Assembly: GCF_000590925.1 (NCBI RefSeq)
Contig: NZ_CP004372.1
Location: forward strand, 3,267,001-3,331,000
Direction: 5' to 3'
Origin: Roseibacterium elongatum DSM 19469
GTDB taxonomy: Bacteria > Pseudomonadota > Alphaproteobacteria > Rhodobacterales > Rhodobacteraceae
DNA: 64,000 nt
Part shown: positions 1-9,384 of the stretch, in pieces
Position numbering within the stretch: position 1 is the first letter of the stretch
How the letters are laid out: every line of letters starts with the position of its first letter
The notes under the pieces: generated by a model
What the model saw: the letters and a program-made list of their open reading frames with translations, nothing else
Told to the model about the DNA's origin: nothing
Databases searched by the model: none
Position numbers and translations under genes: made by a program

Positions 1-1812
1 CTGGCGTCGATCACGTCATGGCGCAGCCCCTCGGCGCGCAGATGCACCTTCAGCCGGTCGTGGAAAAACGCCAGCAGATCGGTCGAAAGGTCAGGCACCC
101 TGTCGCCCACCGTGCGCAGGGGCGAGCCCTCGTCCATGTCCGGGCCCGTGCCGGCGGCCTTCAGCCGCTCGGTCACGGCACGGAAGGCAGCCCCGAAAAC
201 ACCCCGATCCGCGATTTCGTCGAGGATTTCCTCGAGCGTATCGATCACCTCGTCGCCCACGACCGGGCGTTCGAGGGCGATCTTGTGGCGCAACAACTGG
301 CTGTCGATGAACCGGTCCAGCGACAGGCGGCGGTTTTCGGTCAGCACGATGCGGATGATCCCCAACGCCGCGCGACGCAGGGCAAACGGGTCCTTCGAGC
401 CGGTGGGTTTCTCGTCGATGGCCCAAAAGCCCGTCAAGGTGTCAATCTTGTCGGCCAGGGCGACAGCGATCGACAGCGGGGCCGATGGCACGTCGTCCGA
501 CGGGCCGAGGGGCTGGTAATGCTCTTCGGCGACGGCGGCGATCTCGGGTGCATGGCCGGCGGCCTGGGCATAGTAGCGGCCCATGACGCCCTGCAACTCG
601 GGGAATTCATAGACCATCTCCGAGGAGAGATCGGCCTTGGCGATCTTGGCGGCCGTGGCGGCATCTTCGGGGTCGGCCCCCACCACGGGCGCAATTTCAC
701 GCGCCAGCGACGCGATGCGCTGGATGCGGTCGGCCTGAGTGCCCAGACGGCGTTCGAAGGTCACGTTTTCCAACGCATCCATCCACGCGGCCATGCCCGA
801 TTTCGCGACGCGGAGGTCGTTTTCCCAAAAGAACTTGGCATCCGACAGCCGCGCGGCCAGGACCTTCTGATTGCCTGCGAGGATGGTCGCGCCGTGTTCG
901 GCCGTTTCGCGGTTTGCCACGGTCACGAATTTCTCGATCCGGCCCGTCCTGGGGTTTCTGACCGAAAAGAACTTCTGATGTTCGCGCATCGAGGTTTGCA
1001 GCACCTCGGGCGGCAGGTCGAGGAAATCCGCCCCGATCTCGCCCAAAAGCACCACCGGCCATTCGACCAGCCCGGCGACCTCGGCAAGAAGGGCGCGATC
1101 CTCGACCACCTCCAACCCTTCCGCAAAGGCCATCGTGGTGGCGTCGTGCCAGATCTTCTCGGCCCGTTCCTCGGGCGACAGGATCACATGCGCACGCGCC
1201 AGCTTGGCGACGTAGTCATCGTAGGACGACACGGCAAAACGGCCCGGCGCCATGAAGCGGTGCCCCTCGGTCGTGTCGCCCGCCACGATCCCGTCGATAT
1301 CGAAGACAACGGGGCTTGGCCCGTGCTCGTCGCTCAGGATGCACAGGATCGAGTGCAGCGGGCGCACCCACCGCAGTGACCCGGCCCCCCACTCGCATCG
1401 ACTTGGGCCAGGGGAAATTGCGCACGGTCCGGGTCACGACCTCGGCCACGATCTCGGCGGCGGGGCGGCCGGGCGTTTCGATGGTGGCGAACCAGAAGCT
1501 GCCCTTTTTCTCTTCGCGCGCCTCGAGCTGGTCCTTGCCGAGCCCTGTCGAGCGCAGGAACCCCTCCAGAGCCTTTTCGGGCGCGTCGGTGCGCGGTCCA
1601 CGCCGTTCTTCGCGCTTGGTGGGCGACTCGGGCGTCAGGCCTTCCAGTGCGAGGACCAGCCTGCGCGGGGTCGAGAACGCCCCGGCCCCGGCATAGGTCA
1701 GCCCTGCCTCGACCAGCCCGTCGGTGACGAGGCGCTTGAGGTCCTCGGCCGCGCGCGCCTGCATGCGCGCGGGGATTTCCTCGGAAAACAGTTCCAGCAG
1801 AAGGTCGGGCAT
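1..1812 (-). CDS. glyS: Glycyl-tRNA synthetase beta subunit (3' end outside window; one apparent frameshift)
   Basis: Beta chain of the bacterial alpha2beta2 glycine-tRNA ligase, which charges tRNA-Gly in the cytoplasm. The ATG at 1812 begins MPDLLLELFSEEIPARM, the hallmark GlyS N-terminus. The frame holds until KSMR near 1395, then the family sequence continues in the next frame (RWVRPLHSILCIL, RFMAPGRFAVSSYDDYV, and DRLKVHLRAEGLRHDVIDA at the window edge). The break sits beside a run of six C at 1385-1390 (plus strand). One extra base explains it, because the corrected frame is open to position 1. About 603 codons are visible; the C-terminus lies outside. The gene follows glyQ and a small membrane-protein gene. 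It is essential where no single-chain GlyRS exists, so a sequencing error is more likely than a true pseudogene. Identity is certain from sequence; the error interpretation is inference. Confidence 0.93.
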
Positions 1813-1892
1813 CGGATCGGTCCTGAAGCTCGGGTCGGGTTGGTCGGTCTATCGCGCGAAGGCGGCGCGGGGGCAACCGGGTTCGGACGGCG

Positions 1893-2357
1893 TCATTCCA
1901 GCGTGCCGTTGAGTTGGTGCCAGGCAAAGCCACGCCCATCGGGAAAGAGCGCGATCACGCGGTCCACCCCGGTCGCGATGTTGCGCGCGCCCAGAATGGC
2001 CGTCGCCTCATCGTTTTCGAGGGCCCGCGCGATGGTTTCGGCGTCGTAACAGTCGAACCAGCCCGGGGCGATCAGCGGTTCGGGCGCCTCGTAGATCATG
2101 CCTGCGGCGATCAGCGGGGCGACCTCGGCCCCGGGCATTTCGAAACAGGCGCGGTAGCGCAGCGGCGAGGTGCTGGCGTCGATCCCTTCGAAGCGCAGCA
2201 GATCGCGCGCCATCGCGGTCCCGTCCGGTGCGCTGAAGGTGATGTCGGCGCGGTCGACGGGGGCGTACCAGGCGCGGGTCTGGGCATACCAGAGGCCCGC
2301 CCCGGCCAGGACCGCCACGGCCAACAGCCCCAGCACGACCCACTTGCCCGCCGTCAT
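1893..2357 (-). CDS. Small single-pass membrane protein between glyQ and glyS (DUF6446-like)
   Basis: A 154-residue protein with one N-terminal hydrophobic segment (about residues 4-24, [19 protein letters not shown]), then a soluble part presumably outside the cytoplasm. The ATG at 2357 overlaps the glyQ stop in an ATGA junction, which fixes the start and implies translational coupling. The soluble part has two cysteines (RACFEMPG and WFDCYDAE) that could form a disulfide. I recall an uncharacterised DUF6446 family at this position in Rhodobacteraceae; that assignment is from memory. No catalytic motif is visible. The location suggests only co-expression with glycyl-tRNA synthetase, not a shared function. 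Confidence 0.8.
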   Translation of the reverse strand: MTAGKWVVLGLLAVAVLAGAGLWYAQTRAWYAPVDRADITFSAPDGTAMARDLLRFEGIDASTSPLRYRACFEMPGAEVAPLIAAGMIYEAPEPLIAPGWFDCYDAETIARALENDEATAILGARNIATGVDRVIALFPDGRGFAWHQLNGTLE

Positions 2358-3319
2358 GCGGCGCTGTCCGACGGGCTGAACCCGCCCGCTTCGGTCGCCA
2401 CGAACGCATCGGCACAGAGTTTGGCCAGATTGCGGACGCGCCCGATATAGGCCTGCCGCTCGGTCACCGAGATCACGCCGCGCGCATCCAGCAAATTGAA
2501 GATGTGGCTGGCCTTGATGCACTGGTCATAGGCCGGGTGGGCCAGAACGATGCGCTTGCCGGTCTTGGGGTCGTCATGCGGTTCGGCCAGGATGCGCTGG
2601 CACTCGGCCTCGGCATCCTCGAAATGGCGAAACAGGATCTCGGTTTCGGCGACGTCGAAATTGAAGCGCGAATACTCTTCCTCGGTCTGGCGGAACACAT
2701 CCCCGTAGCTGAGCGGGATCGGCGCATCGGGGTCGTTGAAGGGCATGTCCATAACATGGTCGATGCCCAGCACATACATGGCCAGACGTTCCAGACCATA
2801 GGTCAACTCGCCCGAAACCGGATGGCAGTCATGGCCGCCGACCTGCTGGAAATAGGTGAACTGGCTGACCTCCATGCCGTCGCACCACACCTCCCAGCCC
2901 AGGCCCCAAGCCCCCAGCGTCGGGCTTTCCCAGTCGTCCTCGACAAAGCGGATGTCGTGAACGGCCAGATCGATGCCGATCGCCTCGAGGCTGCCGAGAT
3001 ACAGCGCCTGCAGGTCCGGCGGGCTGGGTTTGATCAGCACTTGGTACTGGTAATAGTGCTGCAACCGGTTGGGGTTCTCACCATAACGCCCATCGGTCGG
3101 GCGGCGCGAGGGCTGTACATAGGCTGCCGCCCAAGGCCGGGAGCCAAGGCTGCGCAGCGTCGTCGCCGGGTGAAAGGTGCCGGCGCCGACCTCCATGTCG
3201 TAGGGTTGCATGATGGCGCAGCCCTGCCTCGCCCAATACGCCTGAAGACGCAGGATGATCTCTTGAAAGCTGCGCGGCGCGACGTCCGGCGTTGCGGTGG
3301 GGGCTAGTGCGGCGGTCAT
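2354..3319 (-). CDS. glyQ: Glycyl-tRNA synthetase alpha subunit
   Basis: Catalytic alpha chain of the alpha2beta2 class II glycine-tRNA ligase, which forms glycyl-adenylate. The 321 residues are slightly longer than usual because of a short N-terminal extension before the conserved [13 protein letters not shown]. Family motifs include [19 protein letters not shown], the [19 protein letters not shown] substrate-site block, [10 protein letters not shown], and [19 protein letters not shown]. It is the first gene of a minus-strand set with the small membrane protein and glyS. The 229 bp upstream, before the divergent secreted protein at 3549, should hold both promoters; no clear -35/-10 pair was assigned there. 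Confidence 0.97.
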   Translation of the reverse strand: MTAALAPTATPDVAPRSFQEIILRLQAYWARQGCAIMQPYDMEVGAGTFHPATTLRSLGSRPWAAAYVQPSRRPTDGRYGENPNRLQHYYQYQVLIKPSPPDLQALYLGSLEAIGIDLAVHDIRFVEDDWESPTLGAWGLGWEVWCDGMEVSQFTYFQQVGGHDCHPVSGELTYGLERLAMYVLGIDHVMDMPFNDPDAPIPLSYGDVFRQTEEEYSRFNFDVAETEILFRHFEDAEAECQRILAEPHDDPKTGKRIVLAHPAYDQCIKASHIFNLLDARGVISVTERQAYIGRVRNLAKLCADAFVATEAGGFSPSDSAA

Positions 3320-3548
3320 GGCATATGTCCCAGGCGGGCTGTGCGTGTCGGCGCCTTCCTATGCAAGCGCGTCGAAGGGGTCAATCATGCCCGGCCCGTC
3401 ATGTTGGCTGCGCGTCCACACAACCGTGTCAAGGCGGTGGTTCTTGACTGGCGCACCGCCATGACCCTCTGCTAACGTCTGCACAGCCGCGGGGTGGATT
3501 GACACCGCGCCAGACATAAAACCGCGCAACGACAGGGTTTTTGGAAGA

Positions 3549-5375
3549 ATGTTGAAGACGATACTCCGGGGCCTTTTCGCCCTGACCGTGGTGCTGGGCC
3601 TTGGCCTGTCGCTCGCCGTACCGGCCAATGCGCAGGATCCCAACCAGCGGGTCTGGATCCAGATCGAGAGTTACACCGATCTTGCCACCACCGAACAACG
3701 GCTGCGCGCCTATTCCCAACTGCTCGAGGACGTGAACGGGTTCCGGGCCGGGTCGCGGTTCTATGCCATTGCCCTCGGGCCGTATCCGCGCAGTGACGGC
3801 ATCGCCCTGCTGGGCCAGTTGCGCGCACAGGGCCTGATCCCCGGCGACAGTTTCCTGCAGGATGGGCAGGCCTTCACGCAACAGTTCTTTCCGGTGGGCG
3901 TGAACACGCTGGACGGCGACGCCGTCGAAACCACCCAAGGCGTCGTCGCGGAGGCCCAGGAACAGACCGAGGAGGTGGCCGAAGAGGTGATCGAAGACGT
4001 CGCCGAAGAGATCACGCCCGACCCGGCCCCCCTGCCCGAGGAAACACCGGCCGAGGCCCGTCAAAGCGAGGCGCAGCTGACCCGCGCCGAGCGCGACGAG
4101 TTGCAGATCGCCCTTCAATATTTCGGCTTCTATCGCGGTGGGATCGACGGCGCCTTCGGCCCCGGCACGCGCGGCGCGATGACCGCGTGGCAACAGTCGC
4201 GCGGGTTCGAGGCGACCGGCATCCTGACGACCCGTCAGCGGGCGCAGTTGCTCGCGGAACGCGAAGAGGAACTCGCCCGCCTCGGCATCACCACGGTGCG
4301 CGATGAAAGGGCCGGCATCCAGATCGACCTGCCCTTGGGAATGGTCGCGTTTTCCGAGTATAATTTCCCCTTCGCGCAGTACGACAGCATCAATGACAGT
4401 GGCCTGCGCGTGCTGCTGATCAGCCAGCCGGGCGACCGGGCCACGCTGTTCGGCCTCTACGAGATCATGCAGACGCTCGAGATCGTACCGCTGGAGGGCG
4501 AGCGCGAGCGTCAGGGCGACCGGTTCCTGCTGACCGGGCAGTCCGACAGCCTGCGCAGCCATACCGAGGCCCGCGTCGTGGGCGGCGGATTCGTCAAGGG
4601 CTTTACCGTCGTCTGGGCCCCCGAGCGCGACGAGGACATGGAGCAGATCCTGCCGATCCTGCGCGACACGATCAGCTATTTCGGCGGCGCGCTCGACCCG
4701 GCCTTCGTGCCCGAGGGCGCCGAGGAAGACATCGACCTGGTCTCGGGCCTGGAAGTGCGGCGCCCCGACCTGATGCGCACCGGGTTCTTCATCGACAGCC
4801 GCGGCACCGTCCTGACCACGACCGAGGCCGTATCAGGCCCCAATGGCCAGTGCGCCCGCGTGCTGATCGACAATGCCTATGCGGCGGACGTGGTCTATCG
4901 CGACGATGCGCTCGGGTTGGCGGTGCTGCGCCCGCGGACCGCGCTTGCGCCGCTGGATTTCGCGCGCATGGCCGAAACGCCGGGCCGCCTGCGCGGCGAG
5001 ATTGCCGTGGCGGGCTTTCCCTTCGGCGGCGCGCTGTCGGCGGCCTCGACCAGTTTCGGCACGCTGTCGGCCCTGTCGGGCGTGAATGGCGAAACGAACG
5101 TTCAGCGCCTCGAAATCGCCACTGAAGACAGCGAAGCGGGGGCGCCGGTGCTCGATGGATCGGGCGCCGTGCTGGGCATGGTACTGCCCGGCATGCTGGA
5201 GGGGCGCGCCCTGCCCGACGAGGTGACTTTGGCGCTGCGGGCCGATCAGCTTTTGCCGGTGCTGCAACAGGCCGGGATCGCCCCGCAGATCGCCACGACG
5301 ACGGGCATGATGAACCGCGAGACGCTGTCGCGGCTCGGCTCGGACATCGCCGTGCGCGTGAGTTGCTGGAACTGA
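3549..5375 (+). CDS. Secreted peptidoglycan-binding protein with degenerate trypsin-like domain
   Basis: A 608-residue exported protein. Residues 1-28 form a Sec signal peptide ending AVPANA-Q. Residues about 35-110 look SPOR-like (VWIQIESY, FYAIALGPYPRSDG). An acidic, Glu/Val-rich linker follows at about 130-170. A PG_binding_1 domain lies at about 178-232 (LQIALQYFGFYRGGIDGAFGPGTRGAM). A trypsin/DegP-like fold lies at about 390-590 (GFFIDSRGTVLTTTEAV, VLRP, GEIAVAGFPFGG, LDGSGAVLGMV). The His of the usual TNAHVV motif is replaced (TTTEAV) and the nucleophile motif GNSGGP reads EDSEAGAPV, so proteolytic activity is doubtful. Inferred role: a periplasmic cell-wall-associated scaffold. It is monocistronic, ending at a bidirectional terminator shared with msrB. 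Confidence 0.85.
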   Translation: MLKTILRGLFALTVVLGLGLSLAVPANAQDPNQRVWIQIESYTDLATTEQRLRAYSQLLEDVNGFRAGSRFYAIALGPYPRSDGIALLGQLRAQGLIPGDSFLQDGQAFTQQFFPVGVNTLDGDAVETTQGVVAEAQEQTEEVAEEVIEDVAEEITPDPAPLPEETPAEARQSEAQLTRAERDELQIALQYFGFYRGGIDGAFGPGTRGAMTAWQQSRGFEATGILTTRQRAQLLAEREEELARLGITTVRDERAGIQIDLPLGMVAFSEYNFPFAQYDSINDSGLRVLLISQPGDRATLFGLYEIMQTLEIVPLEGERERQGDRFLLTGQSDSLRSHTEARVVGGGFVKGFTVVWAPERDEDMEQILPILRDTISYFGGALDPAFVPEGAEEDIDLVSGLEVRRPDLMRTGFFIDSRGTVLTTTEAVSGPNGQCARVLIDNAYAADVVYRDDALGLAVLRPRTALAPLDFARMAETPGRLRGEIAVAGFPFGGALSAASTSFGTLSALSGVNGETNVQRLEIATEDSEAGAPVLDGSGAVLGMVLPGMLEGRALPDEVTLALRADQLLPVLQQAGIAPQIATTTGMMNRETLSRLGSDIAVRVSCWN

Positions 5376-5396
5376 GCGCGGTCTAGCGGACACATG

Positions 5397-5424
5397 AAAA
5401 GGCCGGGCGGATCGCCCGGCCTTT
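5397..5424. terminator. Bidirectional intrinsic terminator
   Basis: A perfect 9-bp stem (GGCCGGGCG at 5401-5409, CGCCCGGCC at 5413-5421) with a 3-nt loop. It is flanked by an A run (5397-5400) on the left and TTT on the right, so it can terminate both the plus-strand protease-like gene and the convergent minus-strand msrB. Confidence 0.85.
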
Positions 5425-5448
5425 CTCCTTTTGCGGGATGGCAGAACG

Positions 5449-5937
5449 TCACGATGGCCGAAACCGCAGTGCCAGCCCGTTGATGCAGTGGCGCAGGCCC
5501 GTCGGTTCGGGCCCATCTTCGAAGATATGGCCCAGATGGCTGCCGCAGCGCGCGCAATGGCATTCGGTCCGCACCATCAGCAGGACGGAGCGATCCTCCA
5601 TCGTGCCGATCACATCGGGCAGCGCCTCGTAGAAACTGGGCCAGCCGGTGCCGCTGTCGAATTTCGTCTCGGAGGAATAGAGCGGCAGATCACAGCCGCG
5701 ACAGTGATACAGGCCCGCGCGGCTCTCGTCGTTCAGGGGGCTGGTATAGGCGCGTTCGGTCGCGGCCTCGCGCAGGACGGCGTATTCGTCGGGCGCGAGC
5801 ATGGCACGCCATTCCGCCTCGGTGCGCGTGATCTCGAACGGGCCTTCGGCGATGGCGGCACGCGCAGGCCGGGCGGCAAAGGGGCTGACGGCAATCGCTG
5901 CTGCCGCCGTGCTGAAGAGGTTGCGTCGGGATATCAT
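5449..5937 (-). CDS. msrB: Peptide-methionine (R)-S-oxide reductase, Tat-exported
   Basis: Reduces methionine-R-sulfoxide in proteins. The 162 residues begin with a twin-arginine-type leader (MISRRNLF, then an Ala-rich segment ending RPARAA), implying a periplasmic enzyme. Zinc-binding CXXC pairs are visible in CRGCDLP and CARCGSH. The catalytic cysteine is in RHCINGLALRF near the C-terminus (the family usually has R-Y-C-x-N). An AGGAG ribosome site precedes the ATG at 5937. It lies downstream of the fasciclin gene on the same strand but 220 bp away with a hairpin between, so it is probably a separate unit. Location beside an ECF sigma/anti-sigma pair fits an envelope oxidative-stress theme (inference). 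Confidence 0.95.
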   Translation of the reverse strand: MISRRNLFSTAAAAIAVSPFAARPARAAIAEGPFEITRTEAEWRAMLAPDEYAVLREAATERAYTSPLNDESRAGLYHCRGCDLPLYSSETKFDSGTGWPSFYEALPDVIGTMEDRSVLLMVRTECHCARCGSHLGHIFEDGPEPTGLRHCINGLALRFRPS

Positions 5938-6073
5938 GGCGATCTCCTTTCACCTTGTCATGTGGGAAGGACGCCCCCGCAAGGAAAGGGGTGGCGGACC
6001 GGGGCAATGGTGCCGGGAGGGGCCCCAAGTCTCCAAGGGACCCGACACCCTCACGTCGGGGACAGTCTGTCGC

Positions 6074-6091
6074 GCGGGGCTTTTGCCCCGC
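6074..6091 (-). terminator. Hairpin downstream of fasciclin gene
   Basis: A perfect 7-bp stem GCGGGGC / GCCCCGC around TTTT, 68 bp past the fasciclin stop. No U-tract follows on the minus strand, so it is a weak or Rho-assisted terminator at best. The rest of 5938-6158 shows no gene. Confidence 0.4.
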
Positions 6092-6158
6092 ACCCCGGCC
6101 CGCCATCCGGCCCGTCGAACTGACGCGCCGGATCGGGGTCATGCGGCGTCTGCCGCGA

Positions 6159-6713
6159 TCACGCGTCGGGCAGCAGCACCGTGTCGATGACATGGATGAC
6201 GCCGTTGGACTGATCGACATCGGCCTGGGTGACCGTCGCCATTCGGCCCTGCTCGTCCTGGATCATGATCTGGCCGCCCTGCATGCGTGCCGTAAAGGTG
6301 CATCCCCCGACCGTCTCGATCGGATGTGCGCCGCCATCATCGGCGATCATGCCCGCGATGGCGCTGGAAAAGGCCTCGGCCGCCACGACATGGCAGGTCA
6401 GGATTTCGGTCAGACGGTCGCGGTTGCCGGGTTCCAGCAGCGCCTCGACCGAGCCTGCGGGCAGGTCGGCAAAGGCCGCGTTGGTGGGCGCGAACACGGT
6501 GAAGGGGCCGTCGCCCGCCAGCGTATCCACCAGACCGGCGGTCTGCACGGCTGTGATCAGCGTGGTGTGATCGGCCGAGTTCACGGCATTCTCGACGATG
6601 TTCATGTTGGGATACATCGGCGCGCCGCCCACCATGGGCACGGACTGGGCCAGTGCGGTGCCACCCAGAATGGCGGCGGCGGCAGTGGCGACAAGCGTCT
6701 TGCGGGTCAACAT
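6159..6713 (-). CDS. Secreted fasciclin (FAS1) domain protein
   Basis: A 184-residue exported protein. The signal peptide is residues 1-22 (MLTRKTLVATAAAAILGGTALA-Q). A single FAS1 domain follows, with its two conserved blocks: HTTLITAVQTAGLVDTL followed by GPFTVFAPTNAAFADLP (H1 region), and near the end NGVIHVIDTVLLP (H2 region). FAS1 domains mediate adhesion; in mycobacteria secreted FAS1 proteins (MPT70/83) are targets of the SigK/RskA pair. Here the gene lies directly downstream of an ECF sigma and an RskA-like anti-sigma gene, which suggests it is a regulon member (inference). A GAGGAA ribosome site precedes the ATG at 6713. Confidence 0.93.
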   Translation of the reverse strand: MLTRKTLVATAAAAILGGTALAQSVPMVGGAPMYPNMNIVENAVNSADHTTLITAVQTAGLVDTLAGDGPFTVFAPTNAAFADLPAGSVEALLEPGNRDRLTEILTCHVVAAEAFSSAIAGMIADDGGAHPIETVGGCTFTARMQGGQIMIQDEQGRMATVTQADVDQSNGVIHVIDTVLLPDA

Positions 6714-6774
6714 TTGGTCTTCCTCTCTGTTGCTTCGGTCACCGGGGCGTTTCCTCGGCCCGGAGATACAAGAA

Positions 6775-6803
6775 GCTACGAGAGGGGTGCGGGGAGAGTT
6801 TCA
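6775..6803 (-). promoter_or_regulatory. Possible ECF-type promoter of fasciclin gene
   Basis: On the minus strand TGAAAC (6798-6803) and CGTAGC (6775-6780) are 17 nt apart and about 60 nt upstream of the fasciclin start. GAAC-like -35 and CGTA/CGTC-like -10 elements are typical of ECF sigma promoters. No matching pair was found upstream of the sigma gene, so this is tentative. Confidence 0.3.
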
Positions 6804-6876
6804 GCGCAGATGAGAAAACCTTTGAAAAAATCGCAACCTTCTGGCTTGGCTGCATTTTTTTCGAGGGTTCGATCGC

Positions 6877-7644
6877 CTAGAGGGGCACAAGCGCCCCAAG
6901 CGCAAGGATCGCGCCGGTGGGAAGGCCCGTGGGCGATCCGCCAAGGGGTTCGTCCGAAACCGCAACCGAGGCGCCGGCCTCGAACAGTTGCGCGATCTCG
7001 GCTTCGGGCGTCAGGGTCGTGATCTGCGCCTCGGCCAGAAGGCCGAGGGACACCGGCGCCTCCTGCCCCTCGGTTATCAGCCAGAGCTGTTGCGCGCGGC
7101 CCGGCGTCGGCGCACCGGCCACGCGGTTGACGCGCAAGGTCCCGTCAGGTTCGCGGGTCAGCGCAATGCCAAGGCCCGACCCCTCGACCGGGATCAGATG
7201 CGTCATCAGGATGGTGCCGGGCGGAATGCCCACGGCCGGGGCCTCGGGGGCCGCGCCGGGATCGGGCGGCTGGATCAGCGGCAGAACGGCAAAGCCCACG
7301 GCAACCGCCGCAACGGTCGTCGCTACACCCGTCAGCGCACGCCACAGGCCAAGGCGCTGCCAGATCGGGGCCGCGAGGCCCGCACCGTCGGCCCCGAACA
7401 ACCTGTGGTCCAGCGACGTCTTGAGATGGCGCGGGGGCGGCACCGGCGCGACCTCGGCCTCGGCGATGCCGGCGAGTTGGGCCTGCCACCGCTCGACCGC
7501 GCGGCGCATCGCCAGATCGTCCAGCATGCGCAACTCGACCAGACCCGCATCGGCGGGCGCAAGCAGGCCGAGCGCATACTCGGCCGCGAGCGCGTCGTCA
7601 TCGGGGCCAAGACCCCCGCCCATGCTGTCGGGCCGGTCGCTCAT
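6877..7644 (-). CDS. RskA-family anti-sigma factor
   Basis: A 255-residue single-pass membrane anti-sigma factor. The N-terminal part (about 1-85, DDDALAAEYALGLLAPAD ... RRAVERWQAQL) matches the cytoplasmic sigma-binding helices of RskA/RsrA-like proteins but lacks a zinc HxxxCxxC motif. A membrane segment follows at about 110-135 (ALTGVATTVAAVAVGFAVLPLI). The periplasmic domain (about 140-255) is an RskA domain with PGRAQQLWLITEG and LFEAGASVAVSDEPLGG. The ATG at 7644 overlaps the sigma gene stop in ATGA, so the two are translationally coupled. Family knowledge: such factors hold the sigma factor until released by regulated proteolysis. Confidence 0.9.
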   Translation of the reverse strand: MSDRPDSMGGGLGPDDDALAAEYALGLLAPADAGLVELRMLDDLAMRRAVERWQAQLAGIAEAEVAPVPPPRHLKTSLDHRLFGADGAGLAAPIWQRLGLWRALTGVATTVAAVAVGFAVLPLIQPPDPGAAPEAPAVGIPPGTILMTHLIPVEGSGLGIALTREPDGTLRVNRVAGAPTPGRAQQLWLITEGQEAPVSLGLLAEAQITTLTPEAEIAQLFEAGASVAVSDEPLGGSPTGLPTGAILALGALVPL

Positions 7645-8180
7645 CTGGACAGGCACTCCTTCAACTGTTGCAGGCTGCGCCGCAGCCAGGTTCGCATCGT
7701 GTTCAGCGGCACCGCGTGACGTTCGGCCAGGTCGGCGTAACTCATCCCATCCAGATAGGCGCCGCGCACCGCCTGCGCGCGATCTGCCTTCAATTCTTCC
7801 ATGCAGGCCACGACGCGGCGCGCCTCGCCGGCGGCGACGGCCTGCGCCTCGGGACCGGGCGTGCCATCGGGCAGCGGCCCTGCATCGTCGAGGTCGGTCG
7901 ACGGTTTGCGGGCCCGCAGCCGGTCGATCGCCCGATTGCGCGCCAGCGTGATCAACCACGTCATCGGGCTGTGGCCCGTGACCTTGTAGCGGTCGGCCTT
8001 GCGCCAGATCAGAACGTACACCTCTTGCAGGACGTCTTCGGCCTCGGCCCTTACCTTGAGGACACGCAGGCACACCCCGAAAAGTTTCGCCGAGGTGGCA
8101 TCGTAAAGGGCGGAAAACGCCGCGCGGTCCCCAAGGGCCACCCGGGAAATCAGGGTTTCCAGTTCTGCGCGCGCGGTCAT
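7641..8180 (-). CDS. ECF RNA polymerase sigma factor
   Basis: A 179-residue group 4 sigma factor with only regions 2 and 4. Region 2 spans about residues 10-80 ([59 protein letters not shown]). Region 4 spans about 125-178 ([37 protein letters not shown]). The linker between them is short and acidic. It is co-transcribed with the RskA-like gene and probably controls it and the fasciclin gene; resemblance to the SigK/RskA arrangement is inferred from gene order and domain type. The 155 bp upstream shared with cobS contains both divergent promoters, not resolved here. Confidence 0.93.
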   Translation of the reverse strand: MTARAELETLISRVALGDRAAFSALYDATSAKLFGVCLRVLKVRAEAEDVLQEVYVLIWRKADRYKVTGHSPMTWLITLARNRAIDRLRARKPSTDLDDAGPLPDGTPGPEAQAVAAGEARRVVACMEELKADRAQAVRGAYLDGMSYADLAERHAVPLNTMRTWLRRSLQQLKECLSR

Positions 8181-8335
8181 GGCGCGACAAGATCACGGCC
8201 ACGCGCCCTTGGCCAGACCCGTTCTCCGGCAAACCCGCACAGCGGGACGAAACCGCCCCTTCCCCTTGCAGCGCCAAGCGATATGTTGCACCACCAGCGG
8301 GTTCGCCCCCTTTCCAGATAACACCCGAGGACGAC

Positions 8336-9322
8336 ATGGCCGATGGCAGCTTGAGCATGGATGCAAAACCCACCGAGGAAATCTCGGTCCGCGAGGTGTT
8401 CGGCATCGACACCGACATGAAGGTGAAGGGGTTTGCCGACGCCACCGACCGCGTGCCGGAACTGGACTCGACCTACAAATTCGATCCCGACACGACGCTG
8501 GCGATCCTTGCGGGCTTTTCCCACAACCGCCGCGTCATGATCCAGGGGTATCACGGCACCGGCAAATCGACCCATATCGAACAGGTCGCCGCGCGGCTGA
8601 ACTGGCCGGCCGTGCGCGTGAACCTGGACAGCCACATCAGCCGGATCGACCTGATCGGCAAGGACGCGATCAAGCTGCGCGACGGCAAACAGGTGACCGA
8701 GTTTCACGAGGGCATCCTGCCCTGGGCCTTGCGCAATCCCGTGGCCATCGTCTTCGACGAATACGATGCCGGACGCGCCGACGTGATGTTCGTGATCCAG
8801 CGCGTTCTGGAACATGACGGCAAGCTGACGCTCTTGGATCAGAACGAGATCATCACCCCGCACCCCTATTTCCGCCTGTTTGCGACCGCCAACACGGTGG
8901 GTCTGGGCGACACGACGGGCCTGTATCACGGCACGCAGCAGATCAACCAGGCGCAGATGGACCGCTGGAGCCTCGTGGCGACCCTGAACTATCTGTCCCA
9001 TGACGCTGAAAGCGCGATCGTTCTGGCGAAAAACCCCCATTACAACACCGAGAAGGGCCGCAAGACCGTGAACCAGATGGTCACGGTCGCCGACCTGACG
9101 CGGACCGCCTTCATGAACGGCGAGTTGTCGACGGTGATGAGCCCGCGCACCGTCATCACATGGGCCCAGAACGCCGAGATCTTCCGCGATGTGGGCTATG
9201 CCTTCCGCGTGTCCTTCCTGAACAAATGCGACGAGTTGGAACGCCAGACCGTGGCCGAGTTCTACCAGCGCTGCTTTGACGAGGAATTGCCGGAAAGCGC
9301 GGCCAGCATGAGCCTGGGCTGA
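8336..9322 (+). CDS. cobS: Aerobic cobaltochelatase subunit CobS
   Basis: AAA+ ATPase subunit of the CobN-CobS-CobT chelatase, which inserts cobalt into hydrogenobyrinate a,c-diamide in aerobic cobalamin synthesis. The 328 residues carry [16 protein letters not shown] at the N-terminus, Walker [10 protein letters not shown], Walker [11 protein letters not shown], and sensor ATANTVG. Length and motifs are full and normal. CobT is encoded 1.2 kb downstream on the same strand, separated by two small exported-protein genes; CobN is not in this window. It diverges from the ECF sigma gene. Confidence 0.97.
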   Translation: MADGSLSMDAKPTEEISVREVFGIDTDMKVKGFADATDRVPELDSTYKFDPDTTLAILAGFSHNRRVMIQGYHGTGKSTHIEQVAARLNWPAVRVNLDSHISRIDLIGKDAIKLRDGKQVTEFHEGILPWALRNPVAIVFDEYDAGRADVMFVIQRVLEHDGKLTLLDQNEIITPHPYFRLFATANTVGLGDTTGLYHGTQQINQAQMDRWSLVATLNYLSHDAESAIVLAKNPHYNTEKGRKTVNQMVTVADLTRTAFMNGELSTVMSPRTVITWAQNAEIFRDVGYAFRVSFLNKCDELERQTVAEFYQRCFDEELPESAASMSLG

Positions 9323-9384
9323 GGCATTAACGCTAAAGCGTTGCGGCGGCTGGACAGCCGTTTACGAATTGTCAAGAAACGGGC

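Noticed and set aside
1..1812. glyS as a genuine pseudogene
   Set aside because: Only one base is wrong, next to a C6 run; the rest is fully conserved, the gene is essential with glyQ, and similar indels occur in other essential genes here.
5938..6158. Gene between msrB and the fasciclin gene
   Set aside because: Only short frames without ribosome sites or recognisable protein features; the stretch holds a hairpin and the msrB ribosome site.
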